Part shown: piece after piece, positions 24,727 through 34,992 of the stretch
Layout of the letters: each line of letters starts with the position of its first letter
Numbering within the stretch: position 1 is the first letter of the stretch
Assembly: GCA_947502305.1 (NCBI GenBank)
Contig: CANMZA010000001.1
Location: 620,001 to 684,000, forward strand
DNA: 64,000 nt
Direction of reading: 5' to 3'
Source of the DNA: an uncultured Erythrobacter sp.
Lineage (GTDB): Bacteria > Pseudomonadota > Alphaproteobacteria > Sphingomonadales > Sphingomonadaceae
Position numbers and translations under genes: made by a program
Notes under the pieces: generated by a model
Seen by the model: only the letters and a program-made list of their open reading frames with translations
Told to the model about the DNA's origin: nothing
Databases searched by the model: none

Positions 24727-24951
24727 TCAAGGGCACAGAACCCCGCGCAGCACAGCCTCATTGCGCTCCCGCCGGGCGGCGACGTCGGGCGGGCAGGGCG
24801 GATTGCCCCCAATGCGCCCCGCTTCGAGATGACCGAGCCAATCGCGAAAATGCCGAGGCGTGTCTTTATCCTGCGGCGGCGCGGACCAGCCAAGGTTTGA
24901 GCGGCCGGGCTGAAGCGGCGCGGTTGGGTCGTATGGGGAGGGGTGTGTCAC
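24727..24951 (-). CDS. Small hypothetical protein
   Basis: 74 residues with a GTG start at 24951, preceded by AGGA. It is Pro-rich (THPSPYDPTAPLQPG), then SNLGWSAPPQDKDTPRHFRD, and ends ARRERNEAVLRGVLCP. No signal or membrane segment. It sits between repeat modules and upstream of the HTH-like gene on the same strand. The sequence looks like a protein rather than a GC-bias artefact (many Asp, Trp, His), but support is limited. Confidence 0.4.
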   Translation of the reverse strand: MTHPSPYDPTAPLQPGRSNLGWSAPPQDKDTPRHFRDWLGHLEAGRIGGNPPCPPDVAARRERNEAVLRGVLCP

Positions 24952-25020
24952 TGGTGGTCCTTTTGGCAGGAGGCAAGGACCAAAGCATGAAGCAGAATTT
25001 TGCGGAGTAGGAAAATAGTG

Positions 25021-25125
25021 TTTTTTGTTTTGCACCCTCAAGCGCCGGGCGCGGGCCATCCGGCCCGCTTGGCTACGCCGCAGGGGCGGCGGCGCGCGGT
25101 CGCGCGCTGTGACGCCTGCGGCGTC
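25021..25125. repeat. Dispersed hairpin repeat, second module type, copy 2
   Basis: Starts TTTTTTGTTTTGCACCCTCA and has the hairpin GGGCC-ATCC-GGCCC, then GCTTGGCTACGCCGC, ending GACGCCTGCGGCGTC. Reverse complement of 18165-18276. Confidence 0.65.
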
Positions 25126-25179
25126 ATGTTGACACTAACCTCTCGCAAATTCTCCTAACGCGACGGTGAACGCGTGCTG

Positions 25180-25276
25180 GCGGAGCACGGTCGCGAAGCG
25201 ACCGCAAGCGCGACCGCGCGCCCGCAGCGCCGAAGGCGCGAGGATATCGCGCGCCGGATGGCGTGCGCAAACAAAA
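25180..25276. repeat. Dispersed hairpin repeat, copy 4 (orientation B)
   Basis: Reads GGAGCACGGTCGCGAAGCGACC, then CAGCGCCGAAGGCGCGAGG, GGATGGCGTGCGCAAACAAAA. It has the same order as 18058-18164. Confidence 0.7.
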
Positions 25277-25371
25277 GACTCGGTTCCAGCCAAACTCGGA
25301 GCATGCGTCCCGCGCGGTATCTGGCCGCGACAGGTGCTGTGACGTGAGGGTGTCACCAAGAGGAGGGGTTT

Positions 25372-25488
25372 TGTGTTTTTGTTTTGCGCTCGCCCATCCG
25401 GGCGAGCGTCCTCGCTAGACGCCCTTCGCTTCGCTACGGGCACGCTGCGGGCGGGCGGTCGCCCTTGCGGCGGCTTCGCCGCCGAGCC
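25372..25488. repeat. Dispersed hairpin repeat, copy 5 (orientation A)
   Basis: Starts TGTTTTTGTTTTGCGC and has the hairpin GCTCGCCC-ATCC-GGGCGAGC, then CTTCGCTTCGCTACGGGC and CTTGCGGCGGCTTCGCCGCC. Copies 4 and 5 face each other about 95 bp apart. The rest of 24952-25641 has no supported gene; 25489-25641 must hold the promoter of the FRG gene, with a lone TTGACA at 25504-25509. Confidence 0.7.
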
Positions 25489-25641
25489 ATAGAATTGCGC
25501 ATATTGACAAACCTAGGATCAGAAAATGTGCGGCAACAATTACAGTGGAGTTAAGCGTGCTGTTGCCCATTTGTAGTTGGAAGTTCAGTTAGGGGTAGGC
25601 TACGAAACACTTTCTGTATTTGGTAACGTTGAGAATTTCGA

Positions 25642-26382
25642 ATGAACGAAGTTGTAATCCAGTCGATAAGCGACTTCCTTGAATTTCGGTCGAAAGAAGC
25701 TGACGATGGCACGTTGGTCCATTGGTATCGTGGCCAGTCGAATTCAGGTTGGTCTTTAGTGCCAGGCTATTTCAGGCGTGAAATGCGGCTATCCGAGTCA
25801 ACGCTAATGGCTAGATTCAAGCAAAGTGCTGCTATGCTGACTGAATTAGAGCCGAAATCTGACTTTGATTGGTTGTTTGTGATGCAGCACTATGGTGTGC
25901 CGACCAGACTGCTAGACTGGTCCGAAAGCCCTCTAGTCGGTCTGTATTTTGCCGTGGAGGGGGCTGATGGAGATTCTGACGCTGCGCTTTGGCGTCTAAA
26001 TCCTAGCTTTCTTAATCGAAACGCTAATATTGTCGATCCTGACGAAGAGAATTATATTCCGTCCTTTGAAGATGAAGTGATTCAGAGTTACGGCCCTTCA
26101 AGCGTCCGTCAAAATCGTCGGCTCGAATTGTTTCCAGTCGCAACGATTGCAACAAGAAATAATGCAAGAATCCAAGCGCAAGTGGGGGCGTTTACAGTTC
26201 ATCACAACAATCATGTTCCGATCGAGCAAGTTGGTGATGGAGGCCATATGAGTAAATTTATTATTCCAGCAGCCAGTTGTGCTTCAGTTTTGAAGGAGCT
26301 TAGGCTGCTTGGTATAAACCGTTTCAGTATGTTTCCAGAGCTCGCAAGCGTTGGGCGTCAAATAAAGGAATCGCTCGTATGA
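25642..26382 (+). CDS. FRG-domain protein
   Basis: 246 residues. The FRG domain covers most of the protein: WYRGQS (residues 28-33) is the naming motif, then GWSLVPGYFR (36-45) and QHYGVPTRLLDWSESP (82-97), with LYFAVEG after it. FRG proteins are found in phage-defence and mobile contexts; their activity is not established to my knowledge. Base composition is clearly lower in GC than the genes around it, with rare AGA, ATA and TTA codons, which signals transfer. It overlaps the next gene by four bases (ATGA), so the two proteins are made together. Confidence 0.88.
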   Translation: MNEVVIQSISDFLEFRSKEADDGTLVHWYRGQSNSGWSLVPGYFRREMRLSESTLMARFKQSAAMLTELEPKSDFDWLFVMQHYGVPTRLLDWSESPLVGLYFAVEGADGDSDAALWRLNPSFLNRNANIVDPDEENYIPSFEDEVIQSYGPSSVRQNRRLELFPVATIATRNNARIQAQVGAFTVHHNNHVPIEQVGDGGHMSKFIIPAASCASVLKELRLLGINRFSMFPELASVGRQIKESLV

Positions 26383-27464
26383 CTTACGTGGAAACATCTC
26401 AACTCAAAAATAGTACTATCATGCTTCTCTACGCGGAGAGGGATGAGATAAAGTTAGACCCAGATTACCAACGTATGGGCGGTGTCTGGACCAAAGAAAA
26501 AAAACGACTCTTGATCGATTCAATATTGAACGACTACGATATTCCGAAGATTTATTTTCATCAGTATTCGAATGAGGAAATTTCCAGGACTGGCTTTCGA
26601 TATGCCGTGATCGATGGGCGACAGCGCCTTGAGACAATCTGGTCGTTCATGGATGGCGATTTCACCTTGTCGAGTGACTTTGAGTACCAGCGCGATGCTG
26701 ACGTAAAGTTGTCCGGATTATCGTATCAAGACATGGCTCAACAATACCCAAAAATTAGGATAAAATTCGACTCGTTCAATCTCCCAGTCGTAACTGTCAG
26801 TACGTCAGGAGATGCAATCGATCTAATTGAGGATATGTTTTCGCGGCTAAATGAAGCGGTGCCTCTCAATGCGGCGGAGAAGAGAAATGCCATTGGGGGG
26901 GAAATGGTTAGTGCGATTAGAGAGGTTTCTGAGCATAGATTTTTCACGCGAAATGCAAGGTTCGCAAACAACCGCTACCAATATCGCGAGGCTGCCGCCC
27001 GTATGCTTTTGACTGAAAGAAACCTGCTTCAGAATCGGAGGTTAATTGACACTAAGAAGGTCTATCTAGACGCTCTCGCTAGAGATCTGCATTCCGGAAA
27101 GGCTGCTGAAGTCGCGGAAATCAGAGACCGGGTTTTTCGGACCTTAGACAAAATGGCAGATGCCTTTACTGTTCGTGATGAATTGCTTCAGGCGCAAGGG
27201 ATATTAGTCGTCTATTTCCTTCTCTTCCGGTATGCTGAGCTTCATATGGAATTAGGGAAACTAGATCGTCGCAAGCTCCTTGATTTTCGTGAGGGTTTGT
27301 CGAGAAACCGGGAGCAAGCTGAGGATGACTATGCGAATTCGTCCTTCGCGCTTCTTGAATTTGACAGGCTCAGCCAGCAAGGAACCAACGATGCATCCAG
27401 TATTAAGGAGCGGTTTGAGATATTGGCCGAATTTCTTGGTCTAACTAAGCCGCAGCTAGCCTGA
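26379..27464 (+). CDS. DUF262-domain protein (ParB/GmrS-like)
   Basis: 361 residues. The DUF262 N-terminal domain shows LDPDYQR (26-32), KEKKRLLIDSIL (39-50), IPKIYFHQY and the ParB-like signature AVIDGRQRLETI (76-87), then FSRLNEAVPLNAAEKRNAI. In GmrSD-type restriction enzymes this domain hydrolyses nucleotide to drive cleavage, but here the DUF1524 nuclease half is missing and the C-terminal 200 residues are helical and unassigned. Paired by ATGA overlap with the FRG gene, low GC, inserted just before the rpsL operon. Confidence 0.88.
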   Translation: MTYVETSQLKNSTIMLLYAERDEIKLDPDYQRMGGVWTKEKKRLLIDSILNDYDIPKIYFHQYSNEEISRTGFRYAVIDGRQRLETIWSFMDGDFTLSSDFEYQRDADVKLSGLSYQDMAQQYPKIRIKFDSFNLPVVTVSTSGDAIDLIEDMFSRLNEAVPLNAAEKRNAIGGEMVSAIREVSEHRFFTRNARFANNRYQYREAAARMLLTERNLLQNRRLIDTKKVYLDALARDLHSGKAAEVAEIRDRVFRTLDKMADAFTVRDELLQAQGILVVYFLLFRYAELHMELGKLDRRKLLDFREGLSRNREQAEDDYANSSFALLEFDRLSQQGTNDASSIKERFEILAEFLGLTKPQLA

Positions 27465-27819
27465 CCCTTGACCCCCAGCCCCAATCCCCCTAAGCGCGCC
27501 CAATCCAACGGTGCTCATCCGAGTCCCGCTGGGCAATAGAGCTGAACATTGCCGGCCTTGTCATGCGAGGTCTTGCGAACCTGATTATCCGGGCGAGCAG
27601 GGCCTTTTCTATTGGAGCGAACCCTCACGGGCTCACTTTAGCAGGGCAGTCGTCAAAGTAACCCGGTGGCCGAAGGGCTGATTTGGGTGGAGTGATTCAG
27701 CTTGGCCGTGCGCCGCCGTGCTCTTGCAACCGCAGGATCAGGGCAGGGCGCTTTGCCAAGCTTCATTTCATGCAAGTCATCTCCAAGTCGCCACCATCCA
27801 CACGGTGAAGTGAGAAACT
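27465..27819. other. Leader/promoter region of the str operon
   Basis: 355 non-coding bases between the DUF262 gene and rpsL. It holds the rpsL promoter and an untranslated leader. A candidate TTGACC (27469-27474) with TAAGCG 16 bp later is weak. I see no clear riboswitch, tRNA or terminator. The join between low-GC island and native DNA falls close to 27465. Confidence 0.4.
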
Positions 27820-28191
27820 ATGCCTACGATTAACCAGCTGGTCCGCAAGGGCCGCACCCCGCAGAAGGCCAAGTCCAAGGTCCCTGCGATGGAAGCGAAC
27901 CCGCAGAAGCGCGGCGTTTGCACACGTGTTTATACGACGACGCCAAAGAAGCCGAACTCGGCTCTTCGTAAGGTTGCCAAGGTGCGCCTGACGAACCAGC
28001 GCGAAGTCATCACCTACATTCCGGGCGAAGGCCACAACCTGCAGGAGCACTCTGTTGTGCTCATCCGCGGCGGCCGTGTTCGCGATCTTCCTGGTGTTCG
28101 TTACCACGTCCTGCGCGGCGTTCTCGATACGCAAGGGGTCAAGGACCGCAAGCAGTCCCGCTCGAAGTACGGCGCCAAGCGTCCGAAGTAA
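27820..28191 (+). CDS. rpsL: 30S ribosomal protein S12
   Basis: 123 residues, normal length. [11 protein letters not shown] starts the protein; [15 protein letters not shown] and [19 protein letters not shown] are decoding-centre loops, with Lys43 and Lys88 positions of classic streptomycin resistance appearing unmodified (TPKKPNS, GVRYHV). S12 monitors codon-anticodon pairing in the 30S subunit. First gene of the str operon rpsL-rpsG-fusA-tuf. rpoBC, the usual upstream neighbours, are not in the window. Confidence 0.98.
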   Translation: MPTINQLVRKGRTPQKAKSKVPAMEANPQKRGVCTRVYTTTPKKPNSALRKVAKVRLTNQREVITYIPGEGHNLQEHSVVLIRGGRVRDLPGVRYHVLRGVLDTQGVKDRKQSRSKYGAKRPK

Positions 28192-28206
28192 GGTTTAGCG
28201 CGGGGA

Positions 28207-28273
28207 CGGTCCTCTTCCCCGCCCTTTCACCCATAAGGATAATATCCGGGTGGAAGGGCGGGGGAGAGGGCCG
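28207..28273 (+). promoter_or_regulatory. Long intercistronic hairpin between rpsL and rpsG
   Basis: A 26-bp stem with only three G-U pairs (arms 28207-28232 and 28248-28273) closes on a 15-nt loop; the inner arm is CCCCGCCCTTTCACCC. There is no T run after it, so it is not a simple terminator. The rpsL-rpsG spacer is where S7 binds to control its own operon in E. coli, so an autoregulatory or RNase III site is a reasonable guess. Confidence 0.6.
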
Positions 28274-28341
28274 GCACCGCAGGGCGTTCACGCCAAAGTT
28301 TCTTGGCAATGTGAGCGACCGCTCCGAAGGAGTTTAGAAAT

Positions 28342-28812
28342 ATGTCACGTCGTCGTAGGCCCGAAAAGCGGGTTATCCTTCCCGATCCCAAGTTTGGTGA
28401 TCAGGTTTTGTCGAAGTTCATGAACAACCTGATGCTGGACGGTAAGAAAGCCGTTGCAGAAGGCATCGTGTATTCGGCATTTGAAACGGTTGAGGCGAAG
28501 GCCAAGACCGATCCAGTGCAATTGTTCCATGATGCGCTCACCAATGTGGCGCCTCAGGTCGAAGTTCGCAGCCGCCGTGTTGGTGGTGCGACCTATCAGG
28601 TGCCGGTTGAAGTTCGCCCAGAGCGCGCTCAGGCATTGGCCATTCGTTGGTTGATCGGTGCGGCTCGTGGTCGTCCAGAAACCACCATGTCGGCGCGCCT
28701 TTCGGGTGAGTTGATGGATGCGGCCAACAATCGCGGCAACGCGGTGAAGAAGCGTGAAGACACGCACCGGATGGCTGACGCCAACCGCGCGTTCTCGCAC
28801 TACCGCTGGTAA
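28342..28812 (+). CDS. rpsG: 30S ribosomal protein S7
   Basis: 156 residues, standard length. [20 protein letters not shown] start, then [45 protein letters not shown] and the C-terminal [20 protein letters not shown] helix ([19 protein letters not shown]). S7 nucleates assembly of the 16S 3' domain and lines the E site. In E. coli it also represses the str operon by binding the spacer before its own gene, where a long hairpin occurs here. Confidence 0.98.
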   Translation: MSRRRRPEKRVILPDPKFGDQVLSKFMNNLMLDGKKAVAEGIVYSAFETVEAKAKTDPVQLFHDALTNVAPQVEVRSRRVGGATYQVPVEVRPERAQALAIRWLIGAARGRPETTMSARLSGELMDAANNRGNAVKKREDTHRMADANRAFSHYRW

Positions 28813-28970
28813 GGCGGCCGCTGGTAATTTGTTTGGCGGATTTGAGGGCGCACCTGCGGTGTTGATCCCCCTTAGATGGGGACAGCGGGCAGGGGGCGTC
28901 TTCAACTCGTCACACTTGTAACTATATGAGGCGCGGCAGAACCCCGTCTCTTGAACCCAAGGAATTAGAT

Positions 28971-31100
<2,130 letters not shown>

Positions 31101-31118
31101 GGCGAGCGATCAGTCTAG

Positions 31119-31150
31119 GGGCGGCGCCTGATTCAGCGGGCCGCCCTTTC
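31119..31150 (+). terminator. Weak attenuator-like hairpin between fusA and tuf
   Basis: GGGCGGC (31119-31125) pairs with GCCGCCC (31140-31146), followed by TTTC. Stem 7 bp, loop 14. It probably reduces read-through rather than stopping it. Confidence 0.4.
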
Positions 31151-31190
31151 TCCCGCAGATTATTCAATTCTAAAGAAGGTATATCGAGAA

Positions 31191-32366
31191 ATGGCGAAGG
31201 AAAAATTTGAGCGGAACAAGCCGCACTGCAACATCGGCACCATCGGTCACGTTGACCACGGTAAGACGACGTTGACTGCGGCGATCACCAAAGTGCAAGG
31301 CTCTGCGGTTGATTTCGGTAACATCGATAAGGCTCCGGAAGAGCGCGAGCGCGGGATCACGATCTCGACCGCTCACGTTGAATACGAAACCGATGCGCGT
31401 CACTACGCACACGTCGATTGCCCAGGTCACGCCGACTACGTGAAAAACATGATCACTGGTGCCGCTCAGATGGACGGCGCTATCTTGGTTGTGAACGCAG
31501 CTGACGGTCCAATGCCACAAACGCGCGAGCACATCCTGCTTGCTCGTCAGGTTGGTGTTCCTCAGCTTGTTGTTTACATGAACAAGGTTGATCAGGTCGA
31601 CGACGAAGAAATCCTCGAACTCGTTGAAATGGAAGTTCGCGAACTTCTCAGCGAGTACGGTTTTGACGGTGACGAAATTCCAATCGTTAAGGGTTCGGCT
31701 CTTGCTGCACTCGAAGGCCGCGATCCTGAAATCGGTGAAACATCGATCAAAGCTCTGATGGAAGCTGTCGACAGCTACATCCCACAGCCTGATCGTCCGG
31801 TTGATAAAGACTTCTTGATGCCGATCGAAGACGTGTTCTCGATCTCTGGCCGCGGTACTGTTGTGACCGGCCGCATCGAAACCGGCGTTGTGAACGTTGG
31901 TGACGAAGTTGAAATCGTTGGCATCAAAGACACTGGCAAAACGACAGTGACCGGCGTTGAAATGTTCCGCAAACTGCTTGATCGCGGTGAAGCTGGCGAC
32001 AACGTGGGCGCATTGGTTCGCGGCGTTGGCCGTGAAGACGTTGAGCGCGGTCAAGTTCTCGCAAAGCCGGGTTCGGTTACGCCGCACACCGACTTCAGTG
32101 CAGAAGTTTACGTGTTGTCGAAAGACGAAGGTGGCCGTCACACGCCATTCTTCGCCAACTACCGTCCGCAATTCTACTTCCGCACCACTGACGTGACCGG
32201 CGAAGTGATCCTTCCTGAAGGCACTGAAATGGTTATGCCTGGCGATAACGTGACGATCGGTGTTAAACTGATCCAACCAATCGCAATGGACGAAGGTCTG
32301 CGTTTCGCGATCCGCGAAGGCGGCCGCACGGTTGGCTCTGGCGTGGTTTCGAAAATCACTGCCTAA
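31191..32366 (+). CDS. tuf: Elongation factor Tu
   Basis: 391 residues. GTPase motifs [40 protein letters not shown]; domains II-III follow to VVSKITA. The segment between TAAIT and the switch-[11 protein letters not shown] is about five residues shorter than in E. coli ([13 protein letters not shown]). EF-Tu delivers aminoacyl-tRNA to the A site. Very biased codon use, as expected for an abundant protein. A strong hairpin follows the gene. Confidence 0.98.
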   Translation: MAKEKFERNKPHCNIGTIGHVDHGKTTLTAAITKVQGSAVDFGNIDKAPEERERGITISTAHVEYETDARHYAHVDCPGHADYVKNMITGAAQMDGAILVVNAADGPMPQTREHILLARQVGVPQLVVYMNKVDQVDDEEILELVEMEVRELLSEYGFDGDEIPIVKGSALAALEGRDPEIGETSIKALMEAVDSYIPQPDRPVDKDFLMPIEDVFSISGRGTVVTGRIETGVVNVGDEVEIVGIKDTGKTTVTGVEMFRKLLDRGEAGDNVGALVRGVGREDVERGQVLAKPGSVTPHTDFSAEVYVLSKDEGGRHTPFFANYRPQFYFRTTDVTGEVILPEGTEMVMPGDNVTIGVKLIQPIAMDEGLRFAIREGGRTVGSGVVSKITA

Positions 32367-32400
32367 ACTGACGCGCTATCCTTCGGGATGAGCAAAATTC

Positions 32401-32438
32401 GAGGCCCGGTTCACTGCAGTGAGCCGGGCCTCAATTTA
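32401..32438 (+). terminator. Hairpin terminator after tuf
   Basis: A 14-bp stem with one G-U pair (arms 32401-32414 and 32419-32432, starting GAGGCCCGG) closes on TGCA and is followed by AATTTAT. It likely ends the str operon, though the T run is poor. Confidence 0.7.
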
Positions 32439-32510
32439 TGTAAGGCTTGTTTCGCGCTGCGGCGCGGGGCGCGCCAAGCAAGCGGCGCGTAAAAACGTAT
32501 GGTTTCGGGG

Positions 32511-32539
32511 TTGCCAGAATCCAACACCAGACGTATACG
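32511..32539 (+). promoter_or_regulatory. Candidate promoter of the S10 operon
   Basis: TTGCCA and TATACG are separated by 17 bases, downstream of the tuf terminator and 142 bp before rpsJ. The hexamers and spacing are good for a sigma-70-type promoter. Confidence 0.4.
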
Positions 32540-32681
32540 CGCGCCAACGGCAAGAGATTCGTCTCTTGTGAAACGAAATTCATGGGGCCTCCCGTTCCGG
32601 GTAACCGGGGTAAACAGGGTGGGCCTTTTATTTTTGGGAACTGTCACAGGTTCCTTGGCTCTTTCGCATCGGTAGTAGGTA

Positions 32682-32993
32682 ATGGAAGCACAGAATATCC
32701 GTATTCGCCTTAAGGCGTTTGATCACCGCGTTCTTGACCAGGCAACTGGAGAGATTGCGGAAACAGCTCGCCGTACGGGTGCTCTAATACGTGGTCCCAT
32801 TCCCATGCCGACGCGCATCGAGAAGTTCACCGTGAACCGCGGCCCGCATATCGACAAAAAGTCGCGCGAGCAGTTTGAGGTGCGCACATATAAACGTTTG
32901 CTGGACATTGTTCAGCCAAACGCCCAGACGGTCGACGCGCTTATGAAGCTCGATCTGGCTGCTGGCGTAAATGTTGAGATCAAGCTCGCTTAA
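32682..32993 (+). CDS. rpsJ: 30S ribosomal protein S10
   Basis: 103 residues. [20 protein letters not shown], then [19 protein letters not shown] and [23 protein letters not shown]10 is in the 30S head and, with NusB, in antitermination complexes on rRNA operons. Unlike the E. coli order, where rplC follows closely, 270 non-coding bases separate it from rplC, so S10 may be partly on its own transcript. Confidence 0.98.
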   Translation: MEAQNIRIRLKAFDHRVLDQATGEIAETARRTGALIRGPIPMPTRIEKFTVNRGPHIDKKSREQFEVRTYKRLLDIVQPNAQTVDALMKLDLAAGVNVEIKLA

Positions 32994-33046
32994 TAGCAGC
33001 GTCTCACACGTCTTTTAGGAAGGACGTTAAACTGGCCTGAGAATTT

Positions 33047-33092
33047 GGGGCTCTGATGGCCCCGCTGATTTGCCCCGATATTGGGGCGTTTT
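33047..33092 (+). promoter_or_regulatory. Leader hairpins before rplC
   Basis: Two short GC hairpins in the 270-nt rpsJ-rplC spacer: GGGGC/GCCCC (33047-33063) and GCCCC-GATATT-GGGGC (33072-33087). The second is followed by GTTTT, like a small terminator. The arrangement suggests attenuation of the rplC operon. No gene lies in the spacer. Confidence 0.45.
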
Positions 33093-33263
33093 GGCAAGAC
33101 ATCGGATACCGCCGGAATAACCGCAAGGTTTGAACCGGGCTGCGTCCTCCGTCTCGCTCCACCGGCCCTGCGCCGCGAGAGCACCAGCCCAGACGGGGCG
33201 CAGCACTAAAAATTGTTTCACGCACCTTGGGGATGGTCCTCTGGGTGCCTCTGTTAAGGAGTA

Positions 33264-34034
33264 ATGACGATGCGCACAGGCGTGATCGCAAAGAAGGTTG
33301 GGATGACCCGCCTCTTCCAAGAGGACGGCCGGCACGTGCCGGTTACCGTTCTTGCATTGGAAGATTGCCAGGTTGTTTCACACCGCACCCAAGATACGGA
33401 CGGCTATTTCGCTGTTCAGTTGGGTGCAGGCGAAGCAAAACAAAAGAACGTAGCGAAACCTCAGCGTGAACATTTCGGCAAGGCCGGTGTTGGCCTGAAA
33501 ATGCGCGTTGCCGAATTCCGCGTTGAAAGCGAAGAAGGCCTCGTGCCGGTTGGTTCGCTGATCAGCGCCGAACACTTCGTTCCGGGCCAAAAAGTCGACA
33601 TCACTGGGCACACCCAGGGTAAGGGCTTTGCAGGCGCGATGAAGCGTTGGGGCTTCGGCGGTCTGCGCGCTACTCACGGCGTTTCGATCTCTCACCGTTC
33701 GCACGGTTCGACGGGTAACCGTCAGGATCCGGGCCGCGTGTTTAAGGGTAAGAAGATGGCCGGTCACATGGGTGATCGCCAGCGCACTCAGCAAAATCTT
33801 GAAGTGGTTCGCACCGATGCGGATCGCGGTCTGATCTTCATCAAGGGTTCTGTCCCTGGGGCGAAGAACGGTTGGATGATGATCCGCGATGCGGTGAAGC
33901 TGAAAATGCCTGACGATCTGCCTTTCCCGGGCGCGGTCATTGATACTGCTGCTCCACAAGCTGCTGACACTCCTGCTCCGGAAGCTGCTGCTCCCGCTGC
34001 AGAAGCTGGCGCTGACGAAAATAAGGAGGGCTGA
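33264..34034 (+). CDS. rplC: 50S ribosomal protein L3
   Basis: 256 residues. [20 protein letters not shown] start, core [21 protein letters not shown] and [22 protein letters not shown], whose central loop reaches the peptidyl transferase centre. After the normal end (about residue 225) a low-complexity acidic tail rich in Ala/Pro/Glu adds about 30 residues. L3 helps start 50S assembly. First gene after a 270-nt leader; rplD follows by 3 nt. Confidence 0.98.
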   Translation: MTMRTGVIAKKVGMTRLFQEDGRHVPVTVLALEDCQVVSHRTQDTDGYFAVQLGAGEAKQKNVAKPQREHFGKAGVGLKMRVAEFRVESEEGLVPVGSLISAEHFVPGQKVDITGHTQGKGFAGAMKRWGFGGLRATHGVSISHRSHGSTGNRQDPGRVFKGKKMAGHMGDRQRTQQNLEVVRTDADRGLIFIKGSVPGAKNGWMMIRDAVKLKMPDDLPFPGAVIDTAAPQAADTPAPEAAAPAAEAGADENKEG

Positions 34035-34037
34035 TCC

Positions 34038-34676
34038 ATGAAGGTGAAGGTCCAAAAAATCGACGGGAAGGCTTCCGGCGACATTGAGCTCAACGATGCC
34101 GTTTTCGGTGTTGAGCCGCGTGCAGACATTCTGCACCGCGTTGTCACTTGGCAGCTTGAAAACCGCCGTGCCACTGCGCGCCCTACACGGGAACGTTCAG
34201 ATGTGGCTCGCACAGGTAAGAAGTTCGGTCCTCAAAAAGGTTCGGGCGGCGCTCGTCACGGCGATCGCGGTGCTCCGATCTTTATTGGCGGTGGTAAGGC
34301 TCACGGCGCGCGCAAGCGTGACTTTGATCAAAACCTCAACAAGAAGATCCGCGCTCTCGGCCTCAAAATGGCGCTTTCGACCAAAGCTAAAGACGGCCTC
34401 GTTGTTGTCGATAGTCTTGAGCTGAAAGATGCGAAGACCCAGGCTCTTAAAGGTCAGCTCGACAAAGCTGGTTATGCGGGCAAGGTTCTTGTGATTGACG
34501 GCGACGCGGTCAATGACGGTTTCGCAATGGCCGCTGGTAACTTGCCGGGTATCAATGTGATGCCGGCACAGGGTGCCAACGTCTATGACATCCTCAACCA
34601 CGACACATTGATCGTGACTAAGGATGCTGTCGCTAAGCTTGAAGCGCGGTTCGCCCTCACGGGAGGTGCTAAATAA
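34038..34676 (+). CDS. rplD: 50S ribosomal protein L4
   Basis: 212 residues. [19 protein letters not shown] and the extended loop [18 protein letters not shown], which lines the exit tunnel; the C-terminal domain has [19 protein letters not shown]. In E. coli L4 represses the S10 operon by binding its leader; whether the rplC leader hairpins here serve that role is untested. Stop overlaps the rplW start by one base (TAATG). Confidence 0.98.
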   Translation: MKVKVQKIDGKASGDIELNDAVFGVEPRADILHRVVTWQLENRRATARPTRERSDVARTGKKFGPQKGSGGARHGDRGAPIFIGGGKAHGARKRDFDQNLNKKIRALGLKMALSTKAKDGLVVVDSLELKDAKTQALKGQLDKAGYAGKVLVIDGDAVNDGFAMAAGNLPGINVMPAQGANVYDILNHDTLIVTKDAVAKLEARFALTGGAK

Positions 34677-34984
34677 TGGCTAAAAAGCAAGACATCGACG
34701 CCCGTCACTACGACGTGATCCTCGCACCGCACATCACCGAAAAATCGACACTTGCGTCGGAAAATAACGCGGTGGTGTTCAAGGTGGCGAATGACGCGAC
34801 TAAGCCGCAAATCAAAGAAGCGGTCGAGGCGATCTACGAAAAGAAGGTCGTTTCGGTGAACACTATTCTCACCAAAGGGAAGACGAAGCGTTGGAAGGGT
34901 AAACCTTACAAGCGCTCGGATTTCAAAAAGGCTGTTGTGAGGCTCGCTGAAGGCGAGATGATCGACATCACTAGCGGTATCTGA
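34676..34984 (+). CDS. rplW: 50S ribosomal protein L23
   Basis: 102 residues. [19 protein letters not shown] and [20 protein letters not shown], then [22 protein letters not shown]23 sits at the tunnel exit and docks trigger factor and SRP. Start shares one base with the rplD stop; rplB follows by 8 nt. Standard length. Confidence 0.98.
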   Translation: MAKKQDIDARHYDVILAPHITEKSTLASENNAVVFKVANDATKPQIKEAVEAIYEKKVVSVNTILTKGKTKRWKGKPYKRSDFKKAVVRLAEGEMIDITSGI

Positions 34985-34992
34985 GGCGGATC

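Larger units (their letters stand above)
32367..32681. other. Leader region of rpsJ / S10 operon
   Basis: 315 non-coding bases carrying the tuf terminator (32401-32438), a promoter candidate (32511-32539) and a leader of about 140 nt before rpsJ. A reverse-strand frame here is a shadow. No long stem or riboswitch is evident in the leader itself. Confidence 0.5.

Noticed and set aside
32411..32647. 78-codon reverse frame in the S10 leader
   Set aside because: It overlaps the tuf terminator stem and the S10 promoter candidate, has no ribosome site and no family character.
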